From Thelonectria olida (lineage: Eukaryota > Ascomycota > Sordariomycetes > Hypocreales > Nectriaceae): a stretch of DNA of 64,000 nucleotides. The notes under the pieces are model-generated. The model searched no databases. It had not been told where the DNA came from and saw nothing but the letters and a program-made list of their open reading frames with translations. Positions 44,017-54,477 of the stretch are shown here, in pieces. Positions within the stretch are counted from its first letter, which is position 1; every line of letters begins with the position of its first letter. The stretch lies in NCBI GenBank assembly GCA_020736575.1, contig JAGPYM010000013.1, positions 1 through 64,000 on the forward strand, written 5' to 3'. Both the position numbers and the translations under genes were made by a program.

Positions 44017-46737
44017 TCATGACGCACTACTGGACAATGCTTGTTGCTTGTTCTTCTTTGCCTTGGCCTTGGCCGCAGCCAACGCAGCCTTCTTGGCAGC
44101 TTCTTCTTCCTCAGCTTCCTTGGAGATCACCTTCCACTTACGCCAGCCGTCGAAATCGATGAGAGCTTGCATGCAGCCCCATTCCATGACCTTTCTCTCT
44201 AGCCAAACGAAGTTAACGGGCTAGGAAGTTGGTCAGCCTCTTTCACGAACGTATCGGTTCAGGTTGTGGAAATGGTGCAATACATACCTTGGTCAAAAAG
44301 TCGTTACAACCGGCGGCTAAGGCTTCGTGTCTGTCGCTCTGCAGCGAGCTAGCAGTCAGGGCCACGATAATGACTGGGCTCATGAATAACCCAAGGTTTT
44401 CAAGTCGGTCTTGGTCCTTCAGTTCGCCAGGCTTCTCCTCGAGGACACTGCTGCTGGGCGAAGATGAAAATACGCCAATCGAGTTGACTCTCTCCAATCG
44501 TCGAATCTCTCTTGTGGCGTCGAGACCACTCATGATGGGGAGTTGAATATCCATCAACACCAAATGAAACCCACCGGTCCTCCACTTCTTGACAGCATCT
44601 CGACCATTCATGGCAGTCTGCCACCGAACCTTCAATCGTTTCACGAACGCCTCCAGAAGCTTCAAGTTGATGGGGTTATCCTCGACGATGAGGACGTTAA
44701 TTGGAGGGATAGTACCGTTGAGCATTCCTGGTGGCAGGTTTGGGTGCTCTGGGTTCTTCTTGCTCTTTTTCGCACGATTAGCGGGGGTCGGGGTGAAGCC
44801 ATTCTGGCTGGAGGGGGCGTATTGACCCGCGCTTGCGTCGGTTCAGGTGCAGGTGGAGTTGGGAGAGGAGGGGCAGGAACAGCAGCTGGGTCAGGAGGGG
44901 GCATGCCGGACTTCTCTGAGGAGTTTGAGAGTGTACGGTGATGAGGCTGTCTCAGGTTGAAGTGTGCTGTGCTGTGGGTGCCCGCCGCGTTGGATGTGCC
45001 GTTAGCAACAATGGTGGGCGACGAGGTATGGGTTCGGCCGAGTCTGGGGCGTTCGGGACGGTCACGATATGACCGCGTTGATCTATTGCCGCCTGGCGAT
45101 GGGATGGGAGGGATCTGGCCAGTGCCAAGAACAGCGATAGAGTGCGGTGCTTGCGAACTGCCATGTACCACTGGAATTGCGGTTGGGAGATGGGACGGGG
45201 AAACAGCGTTCACATGAGGAAAGTAGCCCTCACCAGTTTCCGATGGTCGCCCATCCTCGTGGTATACAGTGCCTCCATGTGTAATTATGCGAGGAGAAGC
45301 TTTGGGTGCGCGGCGAGGGATATCGATGACGAGCGCCTCCTCAACGGTCTGGCCTCCCGGGAAATATGCGTCCAATGTGCGGCCCATGGGCTCCTCGGGA
45401 CCTAGAAGTCGCTCTTTGTGCTGGTCGCGAGGACAGATGCGGATATTGAGGTCGGGAGAGTCAAAGGTGCGGCCGAGAGAGTTGGCGTACTTTCGAAGGA
45501 TGAGGTCACGCACATCGTCGACAAGGTCGTCTTCGTTGATGGTGATGAGAGTCGGGGAGGCGTGAGGGCGCCTGACCCAGATCTTGCGAGTCACCATGTT
45601 GGCGTCTATGGGGAGTAGCAACGAGGGTTCAGCGGCAATATCATTCGCGGGTGGAGTATGAAGAAGAGTCTTGATCAGGGCCGATTGTCGATTCGATAGA
45701 AGACTCTGACGACGTGGCGGACCAGGAGGCCGAGGCGATGAAGATGGAGAGGATTCTGCCGTTGGGCGTAGGTTGAGTGATGGAGCAAAGGTGACAGTCG
45801 GCGTCGCGAGGGCAGCGGATGTGGTTGAAGGAGCGTGATGGGAATTCAGAGAGTCGTCATGGCGGCGGGCTTCTGCTCCAGGATCGACGTCGGCGTCGGC
45901 GTCAGCGTCGGACGGGGTCGCGGGCGATGAAGACCTTTCAGCAGAGCTGTCCTCGTGAATGCGATCGAGATTGGGATTCGACGGACGCAGGCGCAGTCGG
46001 GTTGGGGTGGAGTTGGGGGACAGGTCCAGAGAGTGAGGTGGTGAAGGGCGCTCGTTGGGTCTGGATTGAGATTCGGATTGAGGTTGAGGCTGCGGCGGAG
46101 CTTGCCAGGAACGGCGTAGATCGTTGCCCAGCTTGTCGTTAGGGGCCAAGCCGGCGCGGCTCTGCCGGGGGGCAGGCGGGCTTAGCGGGTTGTTTGGGTC
46201 GTCGGGCGCTGTATCGGCCGCTGTGAGGGAGGAGGTTGTAGCGGGTGGAACCGCGTTTGTGGAGGATGTGGACGCGGTGGTTGAAACGGCATTTGCTTCT
46301 GGTGACTCTAATGAATGCGTCTTTGGTTGGACCGAAACTGAGGGAGCTTCATTTTCGGCGGCAGCAATATCGTCAGCTTCTGGGTGGCGGCGGCGGTGGC
46401 GGCCAACATTCTGCTGCTGCTGTTGTTGTTGTTCTCCTTGATCGTCTGGCGGTGCACCGTCTGTGCCGAAATTATTGTTGTGACCTCGGCGTTGGGAGCT
46501 TCGTCCTCGGCGTGTTGCAGGATCCTGGCTGGCAGCCCGTCGTGAGGGCCTATCGGTTGGGTTTGGGTCGTCTTCGTGACCTCGACTGTTTCCAGTTCGG
46601 TGCCAATCCCAATGGCGGCTGCCCACGGAAGACGTCTCGGCGGCGCTCTGAGTCGACGAGGCCAAGGATCCAGCTGCCGAGTGCCGTCGCCTCGAGAACT
46701 TTGCCCTCAGCCGCGAGGCAAGGTCGGTGGTGCCCAT
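44017..46737 (-). CDS. SSK1: Ssk1/RRG-1 osmostress response regulator, with one-base frame break
   Basis: Cytosolic response regulator that receives phosphate from the Ypd1 phosphotransfer protein and activates the Hog1 MAP-kinase cascade when unphosphorylated. The N-terminal 660 residues are long and disordered (Q7 run near residue 105, DADADADVD repeat). They contain the conserved segment MVTRKIWVRRPHASPTLITI and LVDDVRDLILRKYANSLGRT. The receiver domain near 44700-44200 has PPINVLIVEDNPINLKLLEA (acidic pair), phospho-acceptor Asp in LVLMDIQLP, Thr in VALTASS, and Lys in FLTK|PVN at an intron (44287-44221). The tail is Glu/Ala/Lys-rich. The N-terminal frame runs past the T5 run at 44766-44770 into nonsense, while the receiver frame is shifted by one. 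A sixth T would join KKSKKNPEHPN to the preceding ASPRPPLIVR. A 61-nt intron is possible but has a weak donor. Confidence 0.9.
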
Positions 46738-48385
46738 CAGATTGACGACATTAGCTACTCGGTCGGCAGCTGCCTGATAATGGCCGGCGATGTACGAACG
46801 GGAGAAGGAGAATGAGGAGAAGGAGTAGGAGATGATGGCGGACTAGCGTGGGATAACTTGCAGCAGTGCAGTAGCAAGCGGGAGCAGCAATGAATGGATG
46901 GCAGCCCAAGGGAATGTAAACAGCAATCGTAAACAGCAATCGAGGCGAACAGCTGACGAGGCTCGTTGGTCTTTGCTATGGATGGATTGTTTTTTGGTTT
47001 GTTGGGAACGAACGAGGACACACACAATTCTGCCTGCCTGGGGACAATAATTATTCGCAGTCAATGCTTCGGGCTTCCTATCCTCCTCCAGGCAGCTCGT
47101 CTGCTTGGGCTCTTGTAGGTAATTTTAAGGTCAACCGCAGGCGCCCGAACGAATCGATCGATGCATCCCCGGTTCTTCCACGTCCAAAAAACGCACAGCT
47201 CACGTCGATTCATTCCTCTCATCCCCGAATTGTCCAGAGCTTCCCCCCCGTTCATCCATCCAGCTGGCGTTGCATCGAGCAGGGGTCACCCTCGTCCGCT
47301 GGCACGCCTCGCCCAGAGACAAGAGGCCGAGGTCACTTGTCACATCTCAACTGCCGCCATTTTGCTCTCGTGGACTTGTCAAGATTACCGCCTCTTTGCG
47401 AGATTCGCATCAGATCAGGGGACAAGGCCCGTTTTTGACCCCTTGCCTGGTCGGTTGTCTGAGCCTCGGACCTTCTCTCCCTTGCCCGTGCCGTTGGTGC
47501 GAAAGCCGCGTCTTCCATGGCTTGACGACTTGGTTAATTACTCCCGTATTTTAACGCCCGTTGATTACCTAAGTCCAACGGGGGGAATGATGAATGTCTC
47601 GCTGACAGTGGTTCACTTGCACTCCTTCATCGCCGATCCAGCCAGCCAGCTTCCCATCGCATCAACAGACTCCCCGGCCACGCGTTGGGCTTTCACGCTT
47701 TTGTCCATGCACGGTTCCTGAATGGGGACCAATTCAATGCTGGCACCAGCAGCCATTCGGCTGGCTTCCTGCACGTGCCGATCCATGATCCTGTCCGTTT
47801 GGTGCTGTTTGATGCTGCTCGAGGCTTGATGCTAGATATCTCATGCCACCCTCACCAGTCTCGATCCACTTGTGCAGTATTTTCTTCTGCTTTAGATTCC
47901 AATGACTAGCGGACAAAGTTGATAGCGTGGCCAGACTTGTGAGACTCAAACTGGCAACATGTTGAGACAACGACGAGCACCTATCGCTCAATTTACTCCA
48001 TCTAGGAATGGGAGAGTTGGGCTCTTGCTGGGTACTAGGATGATACCAGTCCCAAGGGACTGGGAGGCGATCCGAGCCTCTTCTGAAATTGCTACGAAGT
48101 ATTTGGTACCTCATCTTCACCACTGAAGTCGTTAATCGATTAAATGTCGTGCTTAAAAGCAAATTATGACAGAAACTGTTGAATGAGACGTTAAATTCAA
48201 GTTCGGTGCGCGTCGGCGAGCCGTGGCTGGAGCCACTGTATGCACTGTGTCGCCTCCGAGTTGCTGGGGCTTCGAAGCATTAGCCTCAACTACGAACCAC
48301 GGCCGAGACAAGATCTATCCTCTCTCTTATCCGCCGAAAGCCAATATCCCACCCAGTACATTTACACCACACTTACCTCTTCATC
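46738..48385. other. Divergent promoter region of SSK1 and the CCDC97-like gene
   Basis: 1.65 kb with several open but featureless frames (up to 186 codons at 47161-47721). A long leader for SSK1 is likely. Nothing else recognised. Confidence 0.55.
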
Positions 48386-49082
48386 ATGTCACAGAACGAT
48401 GATTCATCCCACGGCCCGTTCGAGCGGCCAATGCCACGAGAACCCAAGTCTCCAACACGGACAGTCCAAATCCAGGCTCAAAATCGTCGTCGAGAGTATC
48501 TTGCTCGAAATCCATCCTACTTTGACGGCCTAGAAAAAGAGCTAGCAGGTATGAAGATCACGTCTGCAACACACAATAGAGTCATGTGCTTACCTCGCTC
48601 TGTCACGTCCAGATCCCGTACTGTATGAGCGCCTCATGAGGCGGTTCCATTCAGCTGCAGAACGTGAGGCCGAAGGCAAGGCCAAGGGCTATGGACGCAC
48701 GCTCGAGGCAGCCCTTCAACGCGGAGAGTCCAAACTCGCTCACTTACACCAAGAAAACGGACACAACACGGCAAAATCCGACTACAGAGAGTCTGGTGAT
48801 GTAGGCCTCGACCAGCCTTGGGACCAACCAGCGAAAGACAAGGAGCATGGCCAACAGCTATGGCATGCGTTCTTGGAAGACCGTTTTGTACACGGTCATG
48901 ATGATGAGTTCGAATACAGCCTCATAGACAATAATGACGAATACGACACTATGTCTAGAACAGACGCCGAAGATGCCTGGTTTGACGATGAGGAGCCGAG
49001 TTGGGTCGACGATGGCCAGACGTCCGATGGCGGCAAAGAAGAACGGATGCTAGAAGGACAGACTGGCATCCAGGACTTCTAG
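48386..49082 (+). CDS. CCDC97-like (DUF2052) protein
   Basis: Exons 48386-48548 and 48613-49082 give 210 residues; the phase-1 junction yields LAD|PVLYERL. The N-terminal part includes QIQAQNRRREYLARNPSYFD, followed by ADPVLYERLMRRFHSAAERE. The C-terminal half is acidic and matches the CCDC97 C-terminal domain: WHAFLEDRFVHGHDDEFEYSLID, then an Asp/Glu-rich run and DAWFDDEEPSWVDD. Human CCDC97 is found with the splicing factor SF3b, so a nuclear splicing link is possible but unproven in fungi. There is no signal peptide or membrane segment. The first intron has a weaker donor (GTATGA), but the joined frame gives family-like sequence on both sides. Confidence 0.82.
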
Positions 49083-49889
49083 TGGCTTCATCACCACCTC
49101 TTTCCAGTTCTCCCTCTGGCTTGGAATCACGGGCCAGGTTGTAGCTTGAGCTGCTCAGTCTTAACCACCCACCCAGGTCTTGCTGCCCGCATTTGCAATT
49201 GGAGGACAAGACTCCATCGACCTGCGACCAAACAAAACAAGCCCCCAAACTCTCAAACAAGAAGAACCTGTCGAAAAACCCTCTCCTGAGCATACTTTTG
49301 AGGGACATCCAGCCTAACAGGATGAGGCACCTTGTCGTCGTGGAAGCAAGACTCGTCCAAGGCCGGCCGGGAAGCCTCTTGAGAAGAACCGGCTCAAGAC
49401 ACGAACATCTAGATCTGGCCTGATATTTATCCTTAACCGGAGACTTTTAGCAGCCTGAAGGGGAACCAAGCCAAGGCTACTTTGAGTATTTATCCGCCAC
49501 CGTGAGACTGGCTTTCCGCCTCGTCGTGATCCCTGTCACCTCGGTCCACTCACCCGGAAAACGCAGCCGCAATCCCGTCAATCTGAAGCCACTTTGCGGA
49601 GTCCAAGAAACACTCCGATAGTTTTTGCCCAGGCTGCTGTAATGTGACCCCGAGCAATTGGGGAAACCGGGTAAATTGAGCAGGCAATTCCTGGATAAAT
49701 TGGCTCTTGGGTGTGGAACTCATGATGCTCGCACAGCTCATGACATGTCCTTCGTTTCGAACCGTCAACACGGGGCCATGATTGCTGCTTATATATATTG
49801 GACCTCCCATTGCGCATGTTCACAGGCATTAGCATCAGAGTTCTCGGACTTCAAAAACACTGCAGATAAATCTACCATAACCACCCAAT
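49083..49889. other. Intergenic, with a TATA-type promoter for the GH43 gene
   Basis: 3' end of the CCDC97-like gene and promoter of the GH43 gene. TATATATAT lies at 49790-49798. No gene seen. Confidence 0.6.
49790..49798 (+). promoter_or_regulatory. TATA box of the GH43 gene
   Basis: TATATATAT about 95 bp upstream of the ATG at 49890. Good position for a regulated gene. Confidence 0.6.
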
Positions 49890-50873
49890 ATGCCTCCCTT
49901 CATCACAAGCACCTACACCGCAGACCCCTCGGCTCATGTCTTCAACGGCAGGGTCTACATCTATCCCTCTCATGACCGTGAAACAGACATCAAGTTCAAC
50001 GACAATGGCGACCAGTACGATATGGCCGACTACCACGTCTTCAGCACCGACTCGCTCAGTCCTCCCGGCGAAGTCACCGACCACGGCGTCGTTCTAAAGA
50101 CCGAAGACGTGCCCTGGGTCTCCAAGCAGCTCTGGGCTCCCGACGCTGCAGAAAAGAACGGAAAGTACTACCTCTACTTCCCAGCTCGGGATAAGCAGGG
50201 CGTCTTCCGCATCGGCGTGGCCGTGGGCGACAAGCCCGAAGGCCCCTTCACCCCCGACCCGGAACCCATCAAGGGAAGCTATAGTATCGACCCAGCCAGC
50301 TTTGTCGACGACGACGGTCAAGCGTACCTGTACTTTGGCGGTCTCTGGGGCGGCCAGCTTCAATGCTACCAGCAAGGTAATGACATCTTTGATGCAGCAT
50401 GGCAAGGACCCAAAGAAGTCGGCGGCGAAGGCGTGCAGGCCCAAGGTCCACGCGCCGCCAAGCTCACCGAGGACATGCGCCAGTTCGCCGACGAAGTCCA
50501 AGAACTCGTCATCTTGGCCCCGGAGACGGGCCAGCCGATTCTGGGTGACGACCACGACCGACGCTTCTTTGAGGCTGCGTGGATGCATAAGCGAGGAGAC
50601 ACATATTACTTCTCTTACTCGACCGGAGACACGCACTTTCTCTGCTACGCTACAGGCACAAGCCCTCTTGGGCCATTTGCCTACGGCGGCAGGATTTTGG
50701 AGCCTGTCCTTGGATGGACGACGCATCATTCCATCGTCGAGTTCGAAGGGAAGACGTATCTGTTTCACCATGACTGCGAACTTAGCAAAGGCGTTGACCA
50801 TCTGAGATCGGTAAAGGTGAAGGAGATATTCTATGATGACGAAGGAAAGATCATTACGACAACGGCAGATTGA
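49890..50873 (+). CDS. Glycoside hydrolase family 43 enzyme, intracellular
   Basis: A 327-residue single-exon enzyme with the five-bladed beta-propeller layout of GH43 (arabinofuranosidases, beta-xylosidases, related exo-enzymes). The three catalytic carboxylates are visible: base Asp12 in TADPSAHVFN, pKa-modulating Asp134 in YSIDPASFVDDDGQAYLYFGG, and acid Glu228 in RRFFEAAWMHKRGD. The blade-1 motif NGRVYIYPSHD and the segments LWAPDAAEKNGKYYLYFP, TGTSPLGPF and TTHHSIVEF are typical. The enzyme has no signal peptide: the protein begins MPPFITSTYTADPS with the catalytic Asp, so it should act in the cytosol on imported oligosaccharides. There are no introns, unlike most genes here. Intron-free cytosolic GH43 enzymes of this layout are common in bacteria, so transfer is possible. 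Exact specificity cannot be told. Confidence 0.92.
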   Translation: MPPFITSTYTADPSAHVFNGRVYIYPSHDRETDIKFNDNGDQYDMADYHVFSTDSLSPPGEVTDHGVVLKTEDVPWVSKQLWAPDAAEKNGKYYLYFPARDKQGVFRIGVAVGDKPEGPFTPDPEPIKGSYSIDPASFVDDDGQAYLYFGGLWGGQLQCYQQGNDIFDAAWQGPKEVGGEGVQAQGPRAAKLTEDMRQFADEVQELVILAPETGQPILGDDHDRRFFEAAWMHKRGDTYYFSYSTGDTHFLCYATGTSPLGPFAYGGRILEPVLGWTTHHSIVEFEGKTYLFHHDCELSKGVDHLRSVKVKEIFYDDEGKIITTTAD

Positions 50874-51066
50874 GATGCAAGTCTAACGGTGTAAAGCGAT
50901 GCGAAACGCATTGGCGTCTCATTGTATGTCATGACTTTGCCAGATTCCAATTTTCTACCACTTTGCGTTTTCTAGTTCCTTTTGTATAGACCATCTGTGT
51001 GCTCTACATCAGTCAATCTGAGCAATACCAAAGAAATCTTGCATGGGGTATCGTGTTCCAGCATCA

Positions 51067-54000
51067 TCAGTCAATAACACCAAGACGAAGCTTATCCAAA
51101 GCCTCTTCATACCTCGCCGGGCTGTGGTCCATCAACATGCTTGTCCCAAACCTCATTTCCCTGAATCGCTTTTCAACATCTTTAACATACTTCAGCACAA
51201 TTCTCTGTGCTGGTTTGCCGATATGATCTTCCTCAGAAAGCAAGAACGCATCGCGCCTCAGTACTCGCTGGGCCTCCACGGCAAGAACTTCTCCAGGGGG
51301 TGAGAGCTTCTCGTTGGTCATACCATTTCTCAGTAATTGCAGCAAAGGTAGTCCCCATTCAAGATTCTCCTCGCCAGAAGTAACTGGCGATCCACGATAC
51401 CACTTGTCGGTGATTCCAGTCTGTAATGCCTGCCAAATCTTTTTCCGAATCTCCATCTTGGCCTGGTGTTGGTCATTCTTGAAGGCTACGGCCACAGCCT
51501 GAGCATCGCGAAGGGTCCCAAGTGATAGATAAGGCACGATATCATGGCCATGTATGATGCTCGTGATAAGACCCCTGGTACGCTTGCGAAGCGACATCGA
51601 CATGGTCCCTGGTGGTCCGTAAGCATAAACATGGATCGGGCGTCGCGATGGGAGACAGGGATGATCAGCTTGAGAGCTCTCATGCGAATGAACACTGTTT
51701 AAACACCCATGTGGCTCATCAGCGGTAACAAAGCCTGTCCCGGCAGGATTCGGCTCTGATAGCATCACACCGAGGAGGGCTGTTACTGCACCGCCCAGAG
51801 AATGGCCGCATAGCACAAGTCCGTAATCTGGAAATTCCAGCAGCGCCTCCCTAAGCGTCACCAAGACCCGTCCATCGCCTCCGTATAGTAGTCGACGAGC
51901 GGAAGCGTGGACGCCTTTGTGCACTTTGTAACTTCGGCCCTGCCATGTGAGAACGTCGTAGTCACAGGTCAAGTCAGCTAGGATATCCTCGAACCCTAGG
52001 GTTCCCCGGCAAGCCAGGACTACTGTTCTTGCATCGTGATCAAGAGAGATGTAGTGCACCAAGGGTACACCGGTTCCGGTCGAACCACTAGAATCTGAGC
52101 CTCCTTCAGGGTCAACAAAGGATGCCAGAAGAATATTGTTCGAGTCAGATTCCGTGTGATGAACAAAGTGTCGTACATCGCTATGCGTCCCATCCCATGC
52201 TCTCAAGATTGGCATCTCCTTTCCGATGCCCATGAACTTGAGAAAGTTTGATCCATACGAAGCCGATGAAAATCGCATGTATCTGGTGATGTTCCGGAGT
52301 ACATGAGCTCTGGGGAAGACGCCGTCAAGTTCGCCTTCACGCCTGAGGACGCTCAACGCGTCATCCGCAGTGTAGGCACTCTTTTGGTAATATGAAGCAA
52401 GCACTAAAGATGACTGTGAATCATTGGATGCCAGGCTGTACATGCTTGGGATGTTGGATCTGGCACGACGGTGGCTCACAGCTGATAGTGGCCGGCCCGG
52501 ATTTAAGGCGTTGTTCTCATTCCAAGATCTTGGCCAATGCGGCTCCATAGGGGGCTCTGTTCTGGCAACTGTAGGGGAGGTAGGCCTTGAGTTGATCGGA
52601 GATGTGACGACGGAGTATGTGTCAGTTTGCGAGACGATTGAGTCACGACGATACTCGCGAACTGACACATAACTTGCTCGAGAAGAACTCCGTGGGAATA
52701 ACTCGGGGTCTTGATCGTCATCGCTGGATGGCGTGGGAAGCAATGGTCGTAACTCGTTGGTTGGTGTAGTCGGTGTCGACACCTTGGGGCTGTTCAAACG
52801 CGATGAAACGGTCTTCCTTTCTGGCTCCTTGAATTTCCCTGGCTGTCTTGAATCACCGGCTGTCGAGTCTTTGTGCCATATGTTCGAGAATGACTGGCTC
52901 CCTTCCCGTAGAACTTGCTTTAGAGTCCCCCTCTTCTCTGTTCCTTTGGTAGTTGGGAAAGGGTCCGTCTTTCTCTTTGGCAGGATCCTTCTACCTCCAG
53001 TTGAACCTTGTCGTGAGGAGTCAGATCTTGTTCGAGGAGCGCCATTGTCTAGAGGGGCACGAGGTTTCTTTTGATTTGCCTCTCGGTCTGGTTTGGGCTG
53101 GGTCGTAGACGTGGTTGGTGAGAAGGGAGGGATCGGTGGTTTTGGCTTCTTGGCCCTTTCTTGGCCAGGACTTGTTATGGACTTGGTCACTTCTCGTGAG
53201 GAAATTCGAGACTGGCGGCCACTTGGCTCTTTCGAAGTGACTTCACGATTACTAAGTGGTGACGAAGGGATAATCTGGGTAGCCTTCTTGGGTATCCTGG
53301 ATGTCTCTTGAGATTGCACTTTGCTGATCGGATCTTTGGCGCTGGAAAACTCGATTTTGGGAATTTGTGGCGTGTCATCCCGGTTTTGATATGTTGTGGT
53401 CCCAACCTTGGATCTTTCGAGCTTGTATATCACACGATAAGATGGTCCTTGGTTTGTCGAACGTCCTTCAGAATGAAGACTCTGTGGGGAGCGCGCCACT
53501 CTGGTCTCGACAACTTCCGCTCCAGGCACTGTTGGGAGAGATCGAGGTCTAGGCCCGTCGATGTCGATCGTGATTGTTTGAGTCGTGGAAATTGAATTCG
53601 AAATTGACAGTGTGGTATCAGACGGAAGGGTATCGGCAATTTGATCTTTAAGCCGACGGAGTACAATATCCTCATCGTGTGTCAGGTTCTCGTAACTTCC
53701 TCGTGCGAATTCTGAATGCGTATTGGCTGAACTGCTATTCCGTCGATGGGAGGTCTTCAGCTGACGATCTCTAGAGGTCTTAGAGACTTCTTCTTGGACA
53801 TCTATCCTTTCACCATCGTCGAGGACCACAACATCCCAAATAATCTCTTCGTATTCGTGACGGCGAGATTCTTCGACGGGCAACTTCCAACACCATCGTT
53901 GCAGATAGGCGAGGGCACAAAGGCCAAGGGTGAGATCAATGACGCCAACAGGTTCACCTTTTGCCCCGGTGGCGGAATCCTGGAACTCGCGACGTATCAG

Positions 54001-54477
54001 TGTGATTATACTGGCAATGGCTCGTGACGAGTCGGTTGAGCCAAGCAGCTGGTCAAGAGACGATAGGAACAACTGCGAGAAGTCCGAAGCAAGGGACATG
54101 GTCGAGTTGGTAAAGTGAAAGCCCGCGTTCGTCCAAAATACAACTTGAGTCATGGCATGGTGAAGATTTTCGAGGCTTCGCTCAATAATAGACTCTGCAT
54201 CAAGGGTAGCCAAGTCGCTCGAAGACCTTGAAAGAGTTTCTCTGCCAGCACGACTTAATACAGATTCGACCATGCTTCGCGCCAACTCCAGACTAGACAG
54301 AGTGGTGAATCTCGCAGCGCCCAGTCCATAGTAGCCGGCAGCGGAGCCAAGGCGAATTGCCAAGCAAGTAGAACGGGTTGCGAGACTGACAGCTTGAGCA
54401 ACTGGCGTTGGAAGAAGCGTGGGACCCGGCTGAGGAGGCGCCACATCGGGAGCGGGTGGAATGTTTCGCCTATCCAT
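51067..54477 (-). CDS. Large class 3 lipase (sn1-specific diacylglycerol lipase-like)
   Basis: A 1136-residue single-exon protein. The catalytic Ser is Ser893 in the nucleophile elbow LVLCGHSLGGAVTALLG. Upstream are the lipase-3 oxyanion region VVLACRGTLGFEDILADLTCDY and KVHKGVHASARRLL; downstream are HVYAYGPPGTMS and SIIHGHDIVPYLSLG, carrying the likely Asp/His of the triad region. The N-terminal 200 residues include moderately hydrophobic segments (AVSLATRSTCLAIRLGSAAGYYGLGAA spans one; LTLGLCALAYLQRWCW another) that may associate with membranes. Residues 250-700 are disordered, basic and Ser/Thr-rich. The size and order match fungal DAG-lipase-like proteins. The frame is open upstream, but the first ATG is 54477 (MDRRNIPPAPDVA). 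Expected role: intracellular lipid hydrolysis. Confidence 0.9.
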   Translation of the reverse strand: MDRRNIPPAPDVAPPQPGPTLLPTPVAQAVSLATRSTCLAIRLGSAAGYYGLGAARFTTLSSLELARSMVESVLSRAGRETLSRSSSDLATLDAESIIERSLENLHHAMTQVVFWTNAGFHFTNSTMSLASDFSQLFLSSLDQLLGSTDSSRAIASIITLIRREFQDSATGAKGEPVGVIDLTLGLCALAYLQRWCWKLPVEESRRHEYEEIIWDVVVLDDGERIDVQEEVSKTSRDRQLKTSHRRNSSSANTHSEFARGSYENLTHDEDIVLRRLKDQIADTLPSDTTLSISNSISTTQTITIDIDGPRPRSLPTVPGAEVVETRVARSPQSLHSEGRSTNQGPSYRVIYKLERSKVGTTTYQNRDDTPQIPKIEFSSAKDPISKVQSQETSRIPKKATQIIPSSPLSNREVTSKEPSGRQSRISSREVTKSITSPGQERAKKPKPPIPPFSPTTSTTQPKPDREANQKKPRAPLDNGAPRTRSDSSRQGSTGGRRILPKRKTDPFPTTKGTEKRGTLKQVLREGSQSFSNIWHKDSTAGDSRQPGKFKEPERKTVSSRLNSPKVSTPTTPTNELRPLLPTPSSDDDQDPELFPRSSSRASYVSVREYRRDSIVSQTDTYSVVTSPINSRPTSPTVARTEPPMEPHWPRSWNENNALNPGRPLSAVSHRRARSNIPSMYSLASNDSQSSLVLASYYQKSAYTADDALSVLRREGELDGVFPRAHVLRNITRYMRFSSASYGSNFLKFMGIGKEMPILRAWDGTHSDVRHFVHHTESDSNNILLASFVDPEGGSDSSGSTGTGVPLVHYISLDHDARTVVLACRGTLGFEDILADLTCDYDVLTWQGRSYKVHKGVHASARRLLYGGDGRVLVTLREALLEFPDYGLVLCGHSLGGAVTALLGVMLSEPNPAGTGFVTADEPHGCLNSVHSHESSQADHPCLPSRRPIHVYAYGPPGTMSMSLRKRTRGLITSIIHGHDIVPYLSLGTLRDAQAVAVAFKNDQHQAKMEIRKKIWQALQTGITDKWYRGSPVTSGEENLEWGLPLLQLLRNGMTNEKLSPPGEVLAVEAQRVLRRDAFLLSEEDHIGKPAQRIVLKYVKDVEKRFREMRFGTSMLMDHSPARYEEALDKLRLGVID

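Noticed and set aside
47161..47721. 186-codon frame upstream of SSK1
   Set aside because: Pyrimidine-rich leader-type DNA; competing frames on both strands; no family resemblance.
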